From positions 1,612,493 through 1,676,492 of the forward strand of contig LNAC01000274.1 in NCBI GenBank assembly GCA_002007465.1: DNA of 64,000 bases, written 5' to 3'. The notes below the pieces were generated by a model. The model saw only the letters and a list, made by a program, of their open reading frames with translations. It did no database searches and was not told the origin of the DNA. The stretch comes from Ailurus styani (lineage: Eukaryota; Chordata; Mammalia; Carnivora; Ailuridae). A program made the translations under genes and the position numbers. Positions 1 to 12,075 of this stretch are shown here, piece after piece (the first letter of the stretch is position 1; each line of letters starts with the position of its first letter).

Positions 1-15
1 ACACACACACACACG
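1..15. repeat. (AC)n microsatellite, cut by window edge
   Basis: The window opens with a run of alternating A and C that breaks into gcacca at about position 15. Its true length is unknown because the window starts inside it. Confidence 0.9.
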
Positions 16-1749
16 CACCACCGCCCGGCCGGTTTCCAGGTGGAGAAGCGGAGGGACCTGGGCGGGGCAGCTGTTGGATTTTCCACACCAATTTTCACTC
101 CCCTGTCCTCTGCTGTCCCCCATCTGAGATCACTAAGATTGCGCTGTGGTTCCCAAGTTCCCACATTCGTGCACAGTCCTGAGTCCATTCCGCACTCGGG
201 CGTTGGGCATGCCGGACCCTGGGGCACAGAATGAGCAGACACAGTGTCTGTCCTTGTGAAGCTACGATCTGGGGGTCAGGGCACTGGTAGACAGACACGC
301 GGGGTCGTTAAAACTGGAGTAACAGGGGCCGCGAACCAAAGGAGGTGCGGGGGGAGGCGCGGGCTGGACCCACCCGGGTTAGAGCCCTGGGGACGTGGAG
401 AATGAGAGCAGCGGGCATGTGGACATTGCGGGGCGGAAGCCGTCCAGGGAGAAGGAGCGGCCCGGGCTCGGCACCGTGCCTCTGTCAATCCTCGCGTGCG
501 TGCGCAGGGACGGGGACCCAGGGCCTGTGAGAATGGGACCTGGAAACGACTTCCATGCCCCTCGGCAAGATGGCCAGCCACAAACAACGCCCGCGATAGG
601 GAGACCGCCCAGAGGGACACGCTGAATGGTACCAGGTGGCCCACAGAACCCAGGGCGGGGGGCCGAGCCAGGGGCCCGGAGAGAATGCCACCACTGGGTT
701 CTGGGTGCTCAAGGCGACCCTGCCGCGAGGGGGACGGGAACTCTGAACTGTCCCTGCGACTCCGTGATACGCACTCTCCAGGCCCAGGGTCGCCGGTGGA
801 AGCATCTGGTTGGCCGAGCCCAGGCCACGATGCCCGGCGCTCTCAGCTGCTGTCGCTCACGAGGCTCTGGCCGGCCTTGGCCTCGGGGAGGGGAGGCGGC
901 ACCAGGGTCACCCAGTGGAAGGGGGGTTCAGAAGCCAGGCAGCCAACCCGGCAGCGGGCCCTGCCCCACGCGTCTTCCCCTCTGGCGCTGCAGACGCCGG
1001 CCCCCCGCCGCTCCCCCGGCTCCGACGGCGCACCGGGCCCCAGTTCCACCCCCTGGGCCACTCCTGTGACGGTCCCTTGACACTGATCTTTGCGCGTTGA
1101 TGAGCACTGTCGCCGCTGTCGGGCCCAGCAGCAGGCCGAGGCCGGCAGAAAGCAAACGTTCGTGTCCGGACGCCCTGGATGCAGCGGGACACGCCGCGGG
1201 TGTAGTCAGCCCCCTGGCTCCAACAGCGCCCTCTTCCTGCGCTCCCCGGGCCCCCGCGGCCCCTGCCTGTGCGGGAGCCTGAGCCTGGCGGCGGGAGGAG
1301 GACGCCCCCAGGATCCGCCGGAGTTCCTTACCCCCACCATACGCTTTTGAGCGGCAGCCCTTCTCCCCCGGGTCCCCCCAAGCCGCCCTTCTCCACAGCC
1401 CATCGGACCGGCCCGAGGCCATGGTGCGACTGTCACCTTCCAACTCGGTGGGACATGGAGGGATCTCGTGGTGGAAACACCGGTCCCTTGGCGGGGGGCA
1501 GGGGGGCCTTTCCGTGAACAGTGATGAGACATAAACGCCCTCGCCCTCTGTGACCATTCCAAGACATCTGTCTTCATCTGCTTCCCAGAGCCTGCCGTCT
1601 CTCCTCGCCATCCTACTCCTTCCATCCCAGGCTGTCTGACCAAACCCCTAGCCTCCTCCATAGGCAAGTGGCCCAGCCCCTCTTCCCTGTACCCACATGG
1701 ACAGTAAGATGTCTGTCCCCAAGGGAGGGTGACCGTGCACAGCAAGCCC
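16..1749. other. GC-rich intergenic DNA, no gene seen
   Basis: This stretch is rich in C, G and CpG, so it is open in several frames on both strands at once. None of those translations resembles a protein family I know, and no exon with paired splice sites stands out. It lies upstream of TIMP2. In human the next gene upstream is LGALS3BP, and I saw no trace of its protein here. Confidence 0.6.
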
Positions 1750-1932
1750 CTCCCGCCTACAGCTAGCTTGCGGCGCCCCCGAAACCAGGCTTGCGTTTTC
1801 CCCACGAGGCTGGAGGGGGCCGGGGGAGGGCGGGCTAAGANCTCCCGCCTACAGCTAGCCTGCGGCGCCCCCGAAACCAGGCTTGTGTTTTCCCCACGAG
1901 GCTGGAGGGGGCCGGGGGAGGGCGGGCTAAGA
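1750..1932. repeat. 91-bp direct duplication around a single N (likely assembly artefact)
   Basis: Bases 1750-1840 recur at 1842-1932 with two differences that I can see (a T/C and a C/T transition). A lone N at 1841 separates the copies. A single N flanked by a near-perfect repeat is what results when two contig ends that should overlap are abutted instead. A genuine tandem duplication is less likely. Confidence 0.85.
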
Positions 1933-1974
1933 TGCAGGAGAGCCCCAGTTTGTAGGTGCGAGTCACCCACGACT

Positions 1975-2447
1975 CCGGGGATCTGACGGGGCCACCCCAC
2001 CTGCTGCTGGTGGCTCAGATCCCGTCTCGTTCACAGAGGGCAGCTCAGGACCCATGTTCAGGTGTTGGGGCCCAAAGCTGGTTGTGGGTAGAAGAAGAGA
2101 GGTTCCCTGCTGAAGAGGGAATGGCATGACTTGACTCCTAACGTCCAAACACCTCCTGGGTGGTCCTCCCGCCAGGCCCCCTGAGCTCCCCGGTGCGCCT
2201 GTGTGAATCTNCCGGGGATCTGACGGGGCCACCCCACCTGCTGCTGGTGGCTCAGATCCCGTCTCGTTCACAGAGGGCAGCTCAGGACCCATGTTCAGGT
2301 GTTGGGGCCCAAAGCTGGTTGTGGGTAGAAGAAGAGAGGTTCCCTGCTGAAGAGGGAATGGCATGACTTGACTCCTAACGTCCAAACACCTCCTGGGTGG
2401 TCCTCCCGCCAGGCCCCCTGAGCTCCCCGGTGCGCCTGTGTGAATCT
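1975..2447. repeat. 236-bp direct duplication around a single N (likely assembly artefact)
   Basis: Bases 1975-2210 are repeated, identically as far as I can see, at 2212-2447, and the only thing between them is the N at 2211. The copies begin ccggggatctgacgg and end gtgtgaatct. Lack of divergence plus the lone N points to an unmerged contig overlap. Confidence 0.9.
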
Positions 2448-2856
2448 CAAGCACCCCTGGGTTAGCAGCTCGTGAAGGCATCTCTTCTGGTCCTGAGCAG
2501 CTCACGGGCAGCTGGCCACATCCTCCCCCTTGCAGTTGGGAACCCCCGCCATCCGGTGCCTCTTTCCTGGGTCCATGTTCCCGGGTGTTCGGAGAAGAGA
2601 GCTGTCCAGGTCTGTCCAGCTAAGGAGGTACAGATTAACTGCCGAGGTGCACACGTCAGGGTCCTGGACCCCAGGTTCCTTTCTCTGTATCATATCGAGG
2701 ACTTCATGGGTCTCCAGGGAGTCCCGTTGTCCATCAACCATTGAGGCAGTTAGCACAACTCTCAGACATTCACACAATAAAGCCAGGTGTCTGAGGGATG
2801 CACCTCTACTGGATATTTTTAGCTTCGGCTTCATAGAATGAAAACTCAAAATAGCG
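2448..2856. other. Intergenic, nothing recognised
   Basis: This is mixed-composition sequence with no splice-site-bounded open frame and no repeat I can name. Confidence 0.5.
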
Positions 2857-3115
2857 GTGACTTACATGAGATGCTTTCTTTTTCTCTCACATAGGAGAGA
2901 TGAGGCAGTCTTTCTGGAGGTAGGCACCTCCTCTCTCTGCACCACTGTCTCAGCCATCCTCCAGGTTACCTCATGGTTCATAATGGCTGCTGGGATTCCA
3001 GCCATCATGTCTGCCTTTCAGGACGCAGGAAGGAGGTAGCAGAAAGGGACAGAAAGTGCTTTCTCCCAGCTGTCTATCCCCTGGCGCTCAGTGCATCTTT
3101 ACATTTTGCATGTAA
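2857..3115. repeat. Ancient interspersed repeat fragment
   Basis: The order of phrases (ctttctttttctctcacat, aggtaggcacctcc, gttacctcatggttc, atggctgctggga, catcatgtctgcc) matches a diverged mammalian interspersed repeat whose consensus carries the 'cctcatggtc...aagatggctgctg' block. I cannot name the family reliably without a repeat library. Confidence 0.5.
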
Positions 3116-3147
3116 GGTGGCTCACTTGCTTCACTCTTGCTTTGGTT

Positions 3148-3208
3148 CCATTGGACCGAAATACTATTATTGTTAGGGTCCCATTGGACCATAATACTAT
3201 GTTAGGGG
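3148..3208. repeat. Short tandem duplication, about 30-bp unit
   Basis: The phrase ccattggacc followed by an AATACTAT block and gttaggg occurs at 3148-3179 and again at 3181-3208, with a few changes. No N is present, so this is a small local duplication. Confidence 0.7.
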
Positions 3209-3359
3209 CAGCAATAGGGTCCCCAACATCTTGCCTCCAGGGGGTCCTTCATTCCAGGTGACCCCAGGCAATAACTGAATCAGCTGGTCTGCACACAATG
3301 CCAGATTGCTCTCCTGTGTGCCCGTGGAATTTCGAGAAACAGTTTTACTGGTTTGTAAC

Positions 3360-3690
3360 ACATACGTGTATTTGTACGTATCCATGTAGATAGGTGTGTG
3401 CATATATATACCCGTGTACATATAAAGTCTAGAGCTCAGTTCATCTCTGCAGTACATCTATGCGCCTTGAACCCGCCCCTCAGATCTCAACACGGACCCG
3501 CCCTCAGCCCCAGAGCGCTCCCTCCTTCTTGCTCCCAAGTCCCACCACGCCCCGGCCCCATAACCACCGCTCTGACTTCTACCAACACCGACGAGTCTCT
3601 CCCGTTCTCTAACCTCATGCAAATCGAATCACAGTACGCACGCTTCGGCGTCACCTTCCGGGGCTCCGTATTTTGTCTATGGGGTTCGTT
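3360..3690 (-). mobile_element. Old L1 (L1M-like) fragment
   Basis: A stretch rich in TGTATGTGTACATATA passes into ccagccccatnaccaccnctctgacttctn-style sequence and ends in a ggctccgtattt...ttcgttcatgtc block. This order resembles the reverse complement of the 3' end of old mammalian L1 elements, as seen more clearly at 15720-16100 and 61495-62110. It is heavily diverged and has no coding capacity. Confidence 0.4.
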
Positions 3691-4764
3691 CATGTCATTC
3701 CCTCAGCAAGCATTCGGTGCCCGCCATGCCGAGCCACGTGACAGCCCACAGAGAGGCCACCTGGGAGAGACAGCCTGGTCTCAGCCCGCACGGCAGCCGG
3801 CGGAAGCGCAGGAGGGAGGTTCGGGGGCCTAGCTGAGTACATGGGACACATCACAGCCTCTGTCCAGGGCAGAGGAGGGGAGCAGCATTCAGCTGTTCAA
3901 AGGGACTCTGTGGTCCCACGTGCGCCACATGAAAGCCACTCCAGACACAGTATCGAGTTAGACAGGCAAGCGAGCTGCAGAACATCCCTGGCTGTCTACC
4001 GAGTCTCCGTGTGCCCCCCTCCGGACCCTGCCCCAAGTGACCCGGGTGTTCCTTACGGGGCCTCCCCTCCCCCTGTGCCGCCGGGGGGTGCAAGGGAGCC
4101 CCCCACCGTCTCTGCCACAGTTACTGGCAGGGGACCCGTGTCCGTGTTTTTGTTGGGGGAGGGGATGCGCGGGCCACCCTTTGACCCCGAGAATCCTTGT
4201 GTGTCCCTTGTGCAGCGAAAGGTTTTTATTGTCTGGGTTTTACTTTTTTTTTCTTTTTTTGTTGAGGAAATCTGACACAAGGAATGGTTTGTTTAAGAGC
4301 AGTCGGCTCGCTGCTCAGGCGCTCACACCTGAGGTTTCGGCCACGGCCGCGGGTGGACACGCTCAGGACGCCCTGAAATGCGCGCGGGCTTCCCCGTGCC
4401 CCACCCGTGTGGCCCCGGGCGAGGGTGGCGGGCCCTGGGCCCCAGCCAGCGCTGGACAGAAAAGGTTTGATGTGGCAGCAGCTGATCCTCCGAAAGAATG
4501 TCCCTGGGGGGCCGCCAGAGCCCCGCGCCAAGCATGTGGTCCTTGCAAAACGGCCGGGGAAGAGCCGGGTTCCCGCCCCGCGGAGGCCGCCGCCGGGTGG
4601 CTCCGTGTGCTCGGGCCCAGCAGGGACCGCCCGCACCAGCACCTGCGAGCCCCCCGCGCCCCCCAGAGCCGGCCCGCAGCCCTGCTGGAGGAGGGGGCCC
4701 GCCCGGTCAGGGGGCTGCGCGCCTTCCAGGCCCCACTCCGGAGGGGCGGGGATCCAGGCCTGTG
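3691..4764. other. Intergenic, GC-rich, no gene seen
   Basis: Only composition-driven open frames are present. A T-rich tract (4243-4262) interrupts otherwise GC-rich sequence. Confidence 0.5.
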
Positions 4765-5145
4765 TTAGCTTCCCGGGGCTCCCGGCCCCAGTCGCCCCCG
4801 TACGTGGGGCTGGAAATGACTCCTCTCCCAGTTCTAGAGGCCATAGTCGGAAATCCAGATGGGGGCAGGGCTGGTTCTTTCTGGAAGCTCCCAGGGTGGG
4901 TGGGCTCCAGGCTGGTGTCCTAGCTTCTGCTGGCTGCGGGCGATCCCCGCGGTGCGGACACCTCGCCCCCATCTGTGCCATCAGCACAACCCCCTGTGTC
5001 TCCCTGCCTGTTCTCTCGTAAGGGCGCCAGCGACGGGACTCAGGCCCCCTGCATCCAGGGCGAGTTCATCTCCAGGTCCTGAATTCGGTTTCATCTCCGA
5101 AGACCCTTTTTCCAAACACGGTCACCTCCAGAGGTCCTGGGGGCA
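4765..5145 (+). mobile_element. Diverged interspersed repeat, probably LTR-type
   Basis: The block order matches a common old mammalian repeat: gttagcttcccggggct, then cccagttctagaggcc, tcggaaatccagatgggggc, tagcttctgctggct, tctcgtaagggcgcca and gacccttttccaaacac. A second copy of the same family lies at 28850-29200. It is non-coding, and the family name is left open. Confidence 0.5.
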
Positions 5146-6879
5146 GGACGCAGAGACCTCTTCTGGGAGAACACCTTCACCGCACCGCGGGGCTGTCCCA
5201 GTCCGGGCGCGGGGGAGGCTCTGCTCTCGCTGGTGCCGAGGACAGGCGTTCCGGTCCCAACGGGGTTCCCCTGCCTTCCTGCCCAGCACCCTTGGGTGCC
5301 CAGAGCCAGATGGGGGCCTCCAGAATGTCGTCCGTCTCTTGAAAATGCGGAGCTCTCGCCCCTCCTGCTGCCTGGGGGCTGGCATTCAGACCGGCACGTC
5401 TCGCCCTTCCTGGCCTGTTTCTTTGAGACACAGACTCTCCCTCCAACTTCACGAGACCCCGATGCCTGGCGAGTCTCCTGGCCTCGGCCACCTCGGCACA
5501 CAGGAGCTGGTGCCCACCCCTGCCCGTGCCCGGCCTGGGAAGCGACTGAGAAGCTGACCCTTGGACACTGCCGGAGAGTCTGATCTGTCAGCGGGCTCCA
5601 GGGGGCGGGCGAGGGGCATTGGGTGGGTCACGGACCGTGACAGCTTTCAAAGATCCAAGAGCCAAGGCGGGGAAGCCACTGAGAGACAGGTTGTGGTTTA
5701 ACGTGACAAGGCACATTCTAACCATCAGAGTGCGCCAGGGATCGACGGCTGGCACTTGGGGACAGCCTCAGGGCCACTGGCTGAGACTGGGCAGGGGTGC
5801 CAGGCACCTGAGCCCCAGTCCGCAGCTGCGGAGCTGAGCAGACTGGGACTTCTCACCCCCACCCCCCAGGCTCCTCTTGCGCAGAGGGGACCCTGCTGGC
5901 TTCTGAAGACCTGCCTCCTTTCCACCTCTGAAGTCCCTGCCCTGAACCCAGGGCCACCTGCCTCTCCTTTCTGGAGCCTCCCCGTGACCGGGCTCGGCCA
6001 GCGTCCATTTCCAGCGCTTCCTGAGCACCACGGGGAAGCCGGAGCAGACTTCTTGGAATTGGAGCAAAACAACATGACACTCGCACCAGGGAGAGGGGTC
6101 CTCCGTCCTGCCGGAGCAGTAGAGGGCAGGCTGACCCGCTGCACGTGTGCAGCCTGAAGGACCAGAGCTCCGGTGGCCCCCAGCAGGTGGACAAAGGCAG
6201 CCAGGAGCATCCCTAACGGAGGTCACGTCACAACAAAAGAAGCTTCTCCAACCACCAGCACCCACCCCCCAGTCCTGCTCTGGTCAACGGAACTTCTTTC
6301 CCTTCTGCGAGCGCCCACCGAAGATGTCTTCTTCTGGAACGTTCTTTCTCTTCCTCTCCACCAGGTAATTCCCATGCATCCCTCAGGTCTGGGGACCTCC
6401 CAGATTTCAGGGCTCCGGCAGAAAGGGGCCTGAGGTTCTGCATCTCCAACCAGCTCCCTCAGATCCATGACCTCTGGGGACACACGTCTCTGTGCCCAGC
6501 GCCAAGTCAGCCGCCCTGCCCTGTGCCCGTGACACGTGACGCGACCCCCCGCGGTGATCCCTGCATGGGGCCTGGCCGTCCCCACTGTGTCGCCATGGCC
6601 ACAAGCCAGATTTCATGTTCCATGGTCAGATCACAGGAATGCCCAGCACAGAGCAGGAACACGGTCAGCCCCCAACGCTTGGTCGAATGAAGGAACCCGC
6701 CCGTGTGTTCAAATACACGGTCAGTCAGAGCTGCCCCTGCTTCTCCGCGACCGCATCTGCACCCAAGGGGAACCCCAAACCCTGACAGCACGAATCTCAC
6801 GGACAGTCCTAAGGAGAAGCAGCGAAGCGGGCTATGGAACGTTGGGCTAGCTTAGGTCAGCTTCGCACAGGATCGTCTA
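5146..6879. other. Intergenic, no gene seen
   Basis: The sequence is GC-rich. Frames of 100-165 codons overlap on both strands here, which is typical of CpG-rich non-coding DNA. None resembles a known protein. Confidence 0.5.
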
Positions 6880-7045
6880 AACCAGCGGTTTTCAGAGCGG
6901 AGTCCCCGATCGGCAGCGTCAGCGTGGCCTGGGAAACTTGTCAGCAGTGCAAATTCTCAGGACTGCGCCCGTGCTACCGAGTCCAGAGCCCTGGGGCCGC
7001 ACCGCCCTGCGCTCCCAGAGCCCCCCAGAGACTCCAGCGCAGTAA
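6880..7045 (+). mobile_element. MER5-type (hAT-Charlie) non-autonomous DNA transposon
   Basis: The sequence runs from an accagcggttttcag start through cctgggaaacttgtcagcagtgc-like and aaattctcagga blocks, the usual order of a MER5 element. Such elements carry no gene and mobilised early in mammalian evolution. Confidence 0.65.
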
Positions 7046-8504
7046 GTGCAAAGCCCCGGGTCTGGGCCAGTGACGGGTCCCGTGGCTGCAGGTGGGAGCC
7101 CCCCAGGGGCCCTGAGAGCTGCAGATACCCCTCCTACCCACTGAACCAGAGGGTTAGCCGACCCCCCTCCCCACCCCTCCCACGCGCCTTCGATTCCAGT
7201 AACACTGCTCCGGGTCTCAGACACCCGCTCCCTGGAGTCAGCACAGACCCCACGGGGAAGGGCTCCGTCCCACGAGACTGCCCCCCACTTCGGATGCCAA
7301 TCCCAAGTCCCCAGGGAGTTCCCACGACCCCCTCCTCAGGTGTGATCGTTTGCTAGAACAGCCCAAGTGTAGGGAAACACTTCACTGTTACCGGTTTATG
7401 ATCGAGGCTACAAGCCTGGAACAAACACAGGGAAGAGACACAGGCCGAGGTGTGGGGGGAGGAGCGTGGAGCTTCCACACCCTCTGTGGGTGTGCACCCC
7501 TGCCAGCATCCAGAAGCTCCCCGAACCCCATCATTTGGGGGTTGTCGTGGAGGTTTCATTATTACATAGGTATCTCCGGTGAAATTACGGCCACTGGTGA
7601 CCGGCTGGACCTCAGGTCCCTCTCCCCTACCCGGCGGCCTTGGGGTGGTGCTGAAGGCACTGACTCTGATCACGTGGTTGGTTCCTCAGGCGACCAGCCC
7701 CCCTCCTCTGACCTAACAGACATGTCTTCCATCAGGATCTCACAGCCCACCACCCTGTTCTGGTTGGGTCGCTAGGTTCTTGGCTCCCCGGTTCCATCTC
7801 CTTGGCTCTGCAATGGGAAGGAAGGAGGGAGGGGGCTGGACGGGAGAGGCAGGGGCCAGCCAGGCCAGGCGTCTGGGCAGTATTGCTCAACAGAGGCGGG
7901 GTCGCTCCCAGGTGGGGAGAGGAGATCCAGAACCTCGCCTGCGAGCAGGGAGGCTGGGAGGGGACAGTGGCCAAGGGCAGCTCCTTATGATTCCGTGTGT
8001 GGTGCATGGAGCAGCTGTTCCCCATTAGCCCAGCCCTTTCTGGGGAGCCGCGTGCAAGAGGCTTCTGCTTCAGTCACAGCAGACCCCGTGCGGGGATGGG
8101 TAGCACGGGAGGAGCGTTGCCTTGGCAACACAGAGACTTCGGGGGTGGCGCTGGTTACTAGGGCTGCTTTTGACCTTCACCATTTCGCGGGGCTGGTGGC
8201 TCTCTCGTCTCCCTGCTCGGCCACCGGGGCCCTTTCCAAGTCCACGGTGAGATGCAGTCCCCGGGGGAGGCCTTCGGTGCCCCCTCCCCGCCCTCCCATC
8301 TTCGAGGGCAGTGAAGCCAGTTTCAACAGGAGGCACAGAGGAGTCCCGTGCCCACCAGAAAGCACCTGAACCGAAGCCAAGCCCCGGCTTGTGTCAGCCT
8401 CACCACGTGGCCCCCGGGCCACACCGTCTGCTCCCTCCGCCTCTGCAACCAGACAGGCAAGGTGACCTCCGAGTTCCAGGCAGGCTGGACACAGAAGGAG
8501 GTGA
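7046..8504. other. Intergenic, no gene seen
   Basis: No exon-like or RNA-gene-like signal was recognised. Overlapping open frames reflect base composition. Confidence 0.5.
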
Positions 8505-8565
8505 GACACAGCCTCTAGCTGTGTGGCCTGAGGCAGGAGGCTTCCCCTCTCTGAGCCCTGGCTCA
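8505..8565 (+). mobile_element. MIR SINE fragment (weak)
   Basis: The phrase ctagctgtgtggcctgaggc followed by ttcccctctctgagccctgg matches the central core of a MIR element in forward orientation. The fragment is short. Confidence 0.4.
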
Positions 8566-8821
8566 GAGTCTGGAACGTGGGTGTGGATACACCCTCTCTC
8601 TCCAGGGACGGTGTTCGGTACCACGTGAAAGGGCATCCAAAGCCTGCCATTGCCACGGTCCCCCTTATCACGATGGCGAGGGCCTGTCTCGGTGCACTCA
8701 GGCGGCTCCAGCGGGAGCCATGGACGCATGGCTCCGAAACGACAGGCTGGACGTCTGAGGTCAAGGTGCCCGGAGATCTGGTGTCTGGTGGGAGCCCTCT
8801 CCATACGTAGCCATCTTTCCA

Positions 8822-8990
8822 CTGTGTCCTCATCAGGAGGAAGGGCTGTGAGAGGCCCTGGGGTCCCTTTTATAAGGTCACTAATCCCATTCGTGAGGCT
8901 CTACCGTCATGACCTGATCACTTCCCAGAGTGAGACTATCACATCAGGGCTTAGTTTCCATCATGTGAAGTTTGGGGAGACACTCAGTCC
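8822..8990 (-). mobile_element. MaLR-type LTR (MST/MLT1-like), reverse orientation
   Basis: The blocks ccttttataaggtcactaat, cccattcgtgaggctct, catgacctgatcacttccc and tagtttccatcatgtga are the reverse complement of the well-known MST/MLT1 LTR order. The same family lies in forward orientation at 14775-15060. Only an LTR fragment is present, with no internal viral genes. Confidence 0.65.
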
Positions 8991-10845
8991 GCGGCAAGAT
9001 GTTTATGCATCTCCTCTTGTCACTACCAGACGCTTCCGGAGGTCCAGCTCTGTGCCAGGCCGGGGAGTCTTCACTCTTTCGGAGACCCAGGTTAGAGACC
9101 CCAGGGCCCTCCCACCCCAGGCCCAGCCACAAACTGCTCCCCACCTGGCACCAAGGCCACGCGGCAGCCAGGCAGGCCCCAGCAGCCTGGGTGGGTCTGG
9201 TCGGCCCTCCTCGGCGGCCCTGGCCTGGGGAAGTGAGGAGGACTCAGCATGTGGCCTGACCGCATGTGGGCCAGGCCAGCTCCCCCACCCTGCTGGGCCG
9301 GCCAGCTCCCTCGGACCTTGGTGGGGTCTGTTGGACACATGCTCCGGCAGCCTGCTTGATTTCATGCAAGGTCCGAGGATTTCTGAAAAGTCTTAAAAGC
9401 GTCAGCTCCTTTAAGAAGGAGTTTCTTCATTTTGGCACGGCGGGGTGTTTCTGGGCTGTGGGCTGCCCAAACCCTGGGGCGCTGTGTTTATTCACCCATC
9501 AGGGAGGAGGCCGGCCCGGCCCGGGAGGACCTGGCCATGGTGTCCTCGGAGAAGTGGGTCTCAGGGACTTGTCCGGGGTTTCCTGGGGGTAGGTGGGGGA
9601 GCGTGCCCTCCAGCCCAAGAGGAAAGGAGTCCGGTTAGGTGGGTCCCCTCTGACCGCCAGGGTGGCCCGGCCGTCACGGCCCTCGGTGCTCACTGCCAAG
9701 AGGGCCATTAGCTGCAGGCCCCAGCTGTTCCGGCCCCGGCACCTGTTCCCCACCCGAGGTCAAGAGGGCACCCCCAGGAAGGATCCAGAGGCAGAGGGGT
9801 CCCTGAGGCCCAAGAGGAGGAAAACTAGCTGGGCCCCTTTAAGAATCCGCGTTGCCAGAGGAGAGAAAATGCAGAGCAAGGCCTTTGGTAAACATCTGAG
9901 GGCTTGCACTAACAGCTACCAGCTGTGTGAGGGGGCGCTGGGGGGCGGGGAGGGTGGGATGGGCTGAGGTCAGTCTGGGTGGGGACCAACCAAGAACAAA
10001 TGTAGAGAGGACAACGGACTGAAGCAGGGAGAGTCATTTGTTCGAGGGCCATGAGCAGTGGTGAGCCGCGAAGCTGCTGAGCCACCTGGGCCTAGAAGTT
10101 TCCACCGCCCTCGGGGTCTTTCCCCAGATCCTGCTGGGAGATCTCGAAGCCCACCCCCCACCCTGCCCCGGCAGCCAGACATCGAGGACAGTGGGAAGGA
10201 CGGTTTCAGTCCCGTGGGGGCAGAGGGGGCCAGGGAGGGAAGGCTGGTGCCACTTTCTTCAAGCCACTCCCACAGTTAAGCTGTGTGAGCTTCCTCCGAC
10301 AGGGGTCGTGTTTGGGATCTCGTTCTATGACAAGTAGTGCCGAGCGCGGCCCTTTTGAACTGTCCTTTGGCAATGCCCTTCTCCAGACCCATCCCCTTAA
10401 CCCTCACCTTCTCTTGCCTGGAAGCTTGGCGGCCGTGCCCTGAGCCGCCTGCCTGCCTTCCAGCTGTCTCCAGCCCAGCGCCATGGAGACACCATGGTTA
10501 TTGTTCTAAGTACCTGGTGGAGACATTGCTCTCTGCTTATACTCAGGTGATGGCTTTCTGTTAGTGAGTGGGGCTCCTTCAGTCAAGACGCTTTGGGTTA
10601 TGAGAATGAATCCAATTCAGAAAGACTTAACCTCTGGAGAGGGTGTTCTGTTGGCATTAACTGGGAAGTGCCAGCAGTTCAGCCATGTCCAGAGGGCCTG
10701 GTGCAAGGCTGCGGCTCCTGTCTGCCTCCTGTAGCAGAAACTTTAGCCTCACGCGGCTTTCCTTGTGGTGCCAAAATGGCTGCAGTGGCTCCAGCTCTAT
10801 GCCACACTTAAAAGGCAGAGTGAACCCCCCCTTTCAGAACTCCTG
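8991..10845. other. Intergenic, no gene seen
   Basis: This is GC-rich sequence with composition-driven open frames only. Confidence 0.5.
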
Positions 10846-11370
10846 TTCTGGTTATCTATTTCTGTATCACAAATCACCCCCAAACCTAGCAACCAAATCT
10901 TGTATTTTGGTCATAAATCTGTGATCTGGGCTCAGCAAGAACAAGTTCTTCCTTGTTCCATGTGGTATCAGTTGGAGCTGATCTGCTGGTGCCTGGAGGA
11001 TCCATTTCAAGATGGCTCACTCACATGGTTGACAAGTGGCTGCTGCTGCTGCTGCTGGCCGGCAACTTAGCCGGGACTATGGATTGGGGGCCTCAGCTCC
11101 TCCTCGTGGAGAGCTGGTTAGGTCCCTAATGGCACGGTGGCTGGGTTCCAAGAAGACAAGGCTGAAGTGCATGGCATTTTTGTGACCTGGCCTTGGAAGT
11201 CAGTCAACATGACTCCCATTGCACTCTGTGGGCTGAGAGATCCCAAAGTCCTGCTCAGAGTCAAGGGAGGGGCTGCAGATCCCACCACTTATTGGTGGAG
11301 TGTCTCATTGAAGAGCACGTGGGGTGGGAACTATAGCTGTGGCCATCTTGGAAAATATAATCCACCACAA
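10846..11370 (+). mobile_element. Old LTR-like interspersed repeat
   Basis: It begins ctggttatctatttctgta, then cacaaatcacccccaaac, and later has caagatggctcactcacat, ggtggctgggttccaagaag and tgtggccatcttgga. This is the order of a common old mammalian repeat that opens with 'gttatctattgctgcataacaaa'. A (CTG)n stretch at 11040-11058 lies inside. The ERVL/LTR assignment is from memory. Confidence 0.45.
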
Positions 11371-11584
11371 CCCCCCATGAACATCTTCTCCATTCTCAAT
11401 GAGCCAGTTTGGGGCACATGCCCAGCACAAAACTGGTAACTGAGCCCAGGGGATAGGTTGTGGAGCCAGAGAAGACTCAGCTCTCCCCATGGTGTCTGGA
11501 CTATATAGGGAGGTGTGGATTCCCAACAAAACCAGCAGAGTCCCCCAGAGAAAGGAAGGAGAAGCTCTGGATACAGGCAGAGTG

Positions 11585-11762
11585 TTGTTCATTGAGCACT
11601 TACTACACACCAGGGGCTGAGCTGAGTGCTTGATACTCATTCAATTGATTGCTTCTCACGGGGCTGTTGTTCTCCACACTTTACAAAAACCAAGATTTGT
11701 AACTTGCCCAAGGTCACAAGGCCAGAAGACAGCAGAGACAGAGTCAAAGGTCAAGTCTGTAT
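11585..11762 (-). mobile_element. MIR SINE, reverse orientation
   Basis: The blocks cattgagcacttactacac, aggggctgagctgagtgctt, cacactttacaaaaaccaag and aacttgcccaaggtcaca follow the reverse complement of the MIR consensus. This is one of the better preserved MIR copies in the window. Confidence 0.75.
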
Positions 11763-12075
11763 GGCGCTGAGTCTACACTATTACCCAGGCCATAGCAAAG
11801 TTCAAGACTTTGGGTCTGTGTGAAGAGAACAACTTGAACTTGGAAGCACACAGACTGGTTGCACTGGCAGCCATTTTGTGACCACGAGGCAATCCAGCTT
11901 GAGAAAGAAGCAGATACGTGGAGGAGGGGAGAACCTTGACCAAACATGGCAATGCCTGCTGTGCCTGGGGACTCTTCAGTTAAGCCAGCCAGTAAACCTA
12001 CTTCATCATTTAAGACTTTATGTGTTTGGTTGCATAGTTATTTATAATTGAGAGTATCTTAACCAGTACAGGAAG
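11763..12075 (+). mobile_element. Diverged interspersed repeat fragment
   Basis: Phrases such as ggcagccattttgtgaccac, caatccagcttgagaaagaa and ttatttataattgagagtat match the 3' part of an old mammalian repeat that commonly ends near a 'taagccactgag' motif. The family was not assigned. Confidence 0.35.

Noticed and set aside
496..1611. Overlapping frames of 150-230 codons on both strands at the window start
   Set aside because: They are GC-rich, Pro/Arg/Gly-heavy, and open on both strands simultaneously, with no recognisable domain or splice support.
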